The notes beneath the pieces were generated by a model, which did not search any database, was not told the origin of the DNA, and was given only the letters and a program-made list of their open reading frames with translations. Both the position numbers and the translations under genes were made by a program. A DNA stretch of 8,051 nucleotides from Acholeplasmatales bacterium (GTDB lineage: Bacteria; Bacillota_I; Bacilli_A; Acholeplasmatales; Anaeroplasmataceae). This document shows, one piece after another, positions 6,450-8,051 of this stretch; position 1 is the first letter of the stretch, and every line of letters begins with the position of its first letter. Location of the stretch: NCBI GenBank assembly GCA_024690445.1, contig JAILPD010000120.1:1-8051 (forward strand). The letters are read 5' to 3'.

Positions 6450-7622
6450 TTGAAAATCGACAAAAATAAAAATTATTATGAGGATACAAAAGAATTAGAA
6501 TTATTAAATAAATATTATAATGTTGATACTAAGAACAAGAATGTTACTATGCTGTTACATTATGATAAAGCTAGTGATTTGATTGATAATAGAGTCATTA
6601 GTAAAGATAATTATTTATTTGATTATGATGAATTAACATCAATTAATAATAGAATAAAAAGAATACCATTTGTTTATAGTGTAGATATTGATATACAAAT
6701 TGATGATTATGAGGATTATGATCCTAAAAAAATGATTGATGGTTTTAATGATGCATTAGAATTAAATAGTTTTAATTATGGTAGAGAAAGAAGAAAAAAG
6801 TGGATGCAAGCTGCCATTGTTCTTACTGTAGGTTTAATTATTTTATTCATTACTGCATATGGCAAAATTAATTCATGGTTTGGTAGTGGAAGAAGAGGAG
6901 AAGTATTCGCTGAAACACTTGATATCTTTGGATGGGTATTTATCTGGCAATGTGTTACTATTGCCTTCTTAACTCCATCAGAATTAGGGGTTAATAGTAT
7001 GCTCTTTAAATTAAGAGTCAAAAAGATAGCTTTTTTAGATATAAATAATGAAGTGGTTTATTCTGAAGAAACTAAAAAGATTTATGGCAATTGGGAAAAT
7101 GATAAAAAAATGTCTATTGCCACAAGGTGGGCTTTATTAATTTCTGGTTTTTCGCTAATTATATTGGGAATTATTAGAACATTAGAATTCATTGGTGATT
7201 TTAATATTTTGAATATTGAAAGTTATAAATTAGCTTTTAGCAATATTGAAAATTCAGTTCTATTTGTTATTGCATTTATATATTATATAGTCCAACTTAT
7301 TGTTTTATTTTTTGCAGGATTGTTTAATTTATCTTTATATAGAAGAAAGAATATGCATAAAAAGGCTTCGATTGTTTTTGCAGTACTATTATTTCTTGTA
7401 TTAGTAATTGATATAATTGGTTTAATATATGGTTCATCTACTATTTCTATTACAAATGAAGTAGTCACAATATCAATGATTTTAATGTATGTATTTGGTG
7501 CTATTACAGCTTTATACGAAATGGAAAATGAAAAGAAAAATAAGAATGTTGAAAGTATTGAAGAAGTATCTTTAGATGAAAATAATAACGATTCTAAAAT
7601 TACTAATGACGATGAAACTTAA
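6450..7622 (+). CDS. Unrecognised six-helix membrane protein with cytosolic N-terminal domain
   Basis: The start is the TTG at 6450, because GAGGTGA (6438-6444) stands 5-6 nt before it. The longer in-frame TTG at 6426 has no Shine-Dalgarno, and its extension is this very site. The product has 390 residues. Residues 1-119 are hydrophilic, rich in Asp, Lys, Tyr and Asn, with an acidic stretch (IDIQIDDYEDYDPKKM, about 81-96) and a basic GRERRKKW just before the first helix. That fits a cytosolic N-terminus under the positive-inside rule. Helices lie near 120-138, 155-175, 225-244, 268-295, 306-329 and 336-357. A loop of about 50 residues separates helices 2 and 3. The last ~32 residues are acidic and Asn/Glu-rich. 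I do not recognise the family; no transporter, kinase or protease motif is visible. The gene sits downstream of the YgjV-family gene, but a joint role is only a guess. Confidence 0.85.
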   Translation: MKIDKNKNYYEDTKELELLNKYYNVDTKNKNVTMLLHYDKASDLIDNRVISKDNYLFDYDELTSINNRIKRIPFVYSVDIDIQIDDYEDYDPKKMIDGFNDALELNSFNYGRERRKKWMQAAIVLTVGLIILFITAYGKINSWFGSGRRGEVFAETLDIFGWVFIWQCVTIAFLTPSELGVNSMLFKLRVKKIAFLDINNEVVYSEETKKIYGNWENDKKMSIATRWALLISGFSLIILGIIRTLEFIGDFNILNIESYKLAFSNIENSVLFVIAFIYYIVQLIVLFFAGLFNLSLYRRKNMHKKASIVFAVLLFLVLVIDIIGLIYGSSTISITNEVVTISMILMYVFGAITALYEMENEKKNKNVESIEEVSLDENNNDSKITNDDET

Positions 7623-7643
7623 ATAGAAGTATCTATTGATGAA
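7563..7643 (+). repeat. In-frame 18-nt direct repeat spanning the stop codon
   Basis: Positions 7563-7580 (coding EVSLDE near the C-terminus) and 7626-7643 (EVSIDE, after the stop) agree at 16 of 18 bases. They are spaced by exactly 63 nt, a multiple of three. The second copy lies in the same reading frame just past the TAA at 7620-7622. The frame stays open for 13 codons (ata at 7623 through cgt at 7659) until TAA at 7662-7664. This is either a small duplication or a relic of a longer ancestral C-terminus. Confidence 0.5.
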
Positions 7644-7679
7644 CTAGAGCCGCACACTCGTTAATTAATTTGGTTCTTT

Positions 7680-7709
7680 AAAAAAATCGGAGTAGGTATC
7701 TATTCCCGA
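7680..7709 (-). terminator. Possible intrinsic terminator for a - strand transcript
   Basis: Read on the - strand, the stem formed by 7709-7700 and 7695-7687 (tetraloop ATAC) is followed directly by seven T (7686-7680), the layout of an intrinsic terminator. On the - strand the stem has one bulge and one A-C mismatch; on the + strand it is better paired but has no T run after it. No convincing - strand gene or promoter is seen to the right, so what it would terminate is unclear. Confidence 0.35.
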
Positions 7710-7730
7710 CTATAAAAGAATCGGTGTACA

Positions 7731-7780
7731 AGCTTAATTACTCCAATTACTTTATAGCTTATACTCCAATAAACTCTATA
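7731..7780 (+). repeat. Imperfect 25-nt tandem repeat, two copies
   Basis: 7731-7755 and 7756-7779 align as AGCTTAATTACTCCAATTAC-tail and AGCTTATACTCCAATAAAC-tail, each ending in CTAT or TTAT and followed by AG. The shared core is TACTCCAAT. The units begin inside opposite arms of two competing hairpins, so the duplication itself may have made the alternative pairing. Confidence 0.45.
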
Positions 7781-7916
7781 GTTAGTATCTAAGCATCGAT
7801 TATTTTAAATATTCCTTTTTATTATCTATGTGATTTTTAATTATCATTCTCCTTTTAAATAACCAATACAATTTTAATTCCCCAAATATAAAAAACATAT
7901 ATATTTCCTTTAAATG

Positions 7917-7925
7917 TGGTATACT
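7917..7925 (+). promoter_or_regulatory. Extended -10 promoter of the secreted-protein gene
   Basis: TGG followed by TATACT (7917-7925) is an extended -10. No -35 is seen in the AT-rich DNA before it. Context GTGGTAWAMTA matches the element before the YgjV-family gene (5768-5778). The leader would be about 20 nt. Confidence 0.58.
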
Positions 7926-7950
7926 AATATTATGTTTTTTGGAGGGAATA

Positions 7951-8051
7951 ATGAAAAAGGTTATTGGGTTTATTTTTACAATTTGTGTTTTTATATTTTG
8001 CTTTGGAAGCAATAATGTAAATGCTTCAAATGCTTCAACTGATCTTGATAT
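7951..8051 (+). CDS. N-terminus of a secreted or surface protein, 3'-truncated by window edge
   Basis: Only 33 codons are visible. The start ATG follows GGAGGG (7941-7946) by 4 nt. The product opens with a typical Sec signal peptide: basic MKK, a hydrophobic core VIGFIFTICVFIFCF (4-18), and a polar end with a likely signal-peptidase I site VNA|S after residue 25. The Cys at 17 lies inside the hydrophobic core, not in a lipobox, so a lipoprotein is less likely. The mature part starts SNASTDLD, with NAS doubled by a tandem 9-bp repeat (8020-8028 and 8029-8037). The rest of the protein, and so its function, lies outside the window. Confidence 0.78.
   Translation, partial: MKKVIGFIFTICVFIFCFGSNNVNASNASTDLD

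Larger units (their letters stand above)
7641..7801 (+). other. Hairpin-rich non-coding region, possible structured RNA or 3' UTR
   Basis: No gene is visible between 7623 and 7950. The first half holds several stems. (D) 7646-7651 pairs with 7672-7677. (C) 7687-7695 pairs with 7700-7709, 9 bp with one bulged C and loop GTAT. (A) 7726-7734 pairs with 7756-7764, one mismatch on the + strand, capped by 7735-7739/7745-7749 with loop ACTCC. (B) 7757-7765 pairs with 7784-7787 and 7790-7794, plus inner 7772-7775/7780-7783. (P1) 7719-7726 pairs with 7794-7801 with one G-U. A and B share 7757-7764, so only one can form. The loop ACTCC of A is complementary to GGAGT in stem C. Wobbles in C, D and P1 fit + strand RNA; the wobble in A fits the - strand. 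No known riboswitch, 6S, SRP, tmRNA or RNase P signature was recognised. From 7802 to 7916 I see only AT-rich DNA. Confidence 0.35.

Noticed and set aside
6776..7468. Two - strand open frames of 81 and 61 codons opposite the membrane protein
   Set aside because: They are shadows of a hydrophobic AT-rich gene with no start context.
7623..7664. Remnant of an insertion sequence end (minus-frame RVCGSSSSIDTSI)
   Set aside because: The short reverse frame looked protein-like, but there are no terminal inverted repeats, target-site duplication or transposase homology to support it.
7932..7950. ATG at 7932 as the start of the last gene
   Set aside because: It is in another frame that closes after about 28 codons, and has no ribosome site; the ATG at 7951 has GGAGGG and gives a signal peptide.
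7800..8012. A - strand open frame of 70 codons, ending in a 15-codon frame preceded by AAAAGGAG
   Set aside because: The long form overlaps a well-supported + strand promoter, Shine-Dalgarno and signal peptide. In the short form the GGAG is only 1 nt from the ATG, too close. A leader peptide cannot be excluded but is not supported.

Overview
The window is a low-GC stretch from a bacterium that uses the standard code: Trp is TGG and every complete gene ends in TAA or TAG. A/T-ending codons dominate, Shine-Dalgarno sites are strong, promoters are often of the extended -10 type, and hairpin-plus-T terminators follow many genes. Together with pyruvate phosphate dikinase these point to an AT-rich Bacillota, perhaps an Erysipelotrichia- or RF39-like gut anaerobe. 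The lineage is an inference and could not be tested here. All six genes that can be supported with confidence, plus one partial gene at the right edge, lie on the + strand.

Layout. (1) Positions 2-2128 hold the 3' four fifths of ppdK (pyruvate phosphate dikinase), closed by a good terminator. (2) A two-gene unit follows: an aldo/keto reductase (2258-3103) and a small unrecognised protein, perhaps PUA/ASCH-like (3117-3530). It has its own promoter, framed by a 9-bp inverted repeat, and a strong terminator. (3) Positions 3664-5706 encode an EF-G-like translational GTPase whose switch II catalytic His is Asn, with its own promoter and terminator. (4) Two membrane-protein genes follow: a YgjV-family protein (5805-6395) and an unrecognised six-helix protein with a cytosolic N-terminal domain (6450-7622, TTG start). 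(5) Positions 7623-7950 are non-coding. This stretch holds an in-frame echo of the preceding gene's tail, a dense cluster of alternative hairpins, and a hairpin that reads as an intrinsic terminator on the - strand although no - strand gene is visible. (6) A secreted protein starts at 7951 and runs off the right edge.

The genes do not form one pathway. ppdK (glycolytic PEP/pyruvate interconversion), the reductase unit, the GTPase and the membrane genes look like separate transcription units in an ordinary chromosomal region. No transposase, integrase, CRISPR array, tRNA or rRNA was seen. The parts most worth a second look are the structured non-coding region at 7641-7801, the GTPase with altered switch residues, and the unrecognised membrane protein with its in-frame tail echo.
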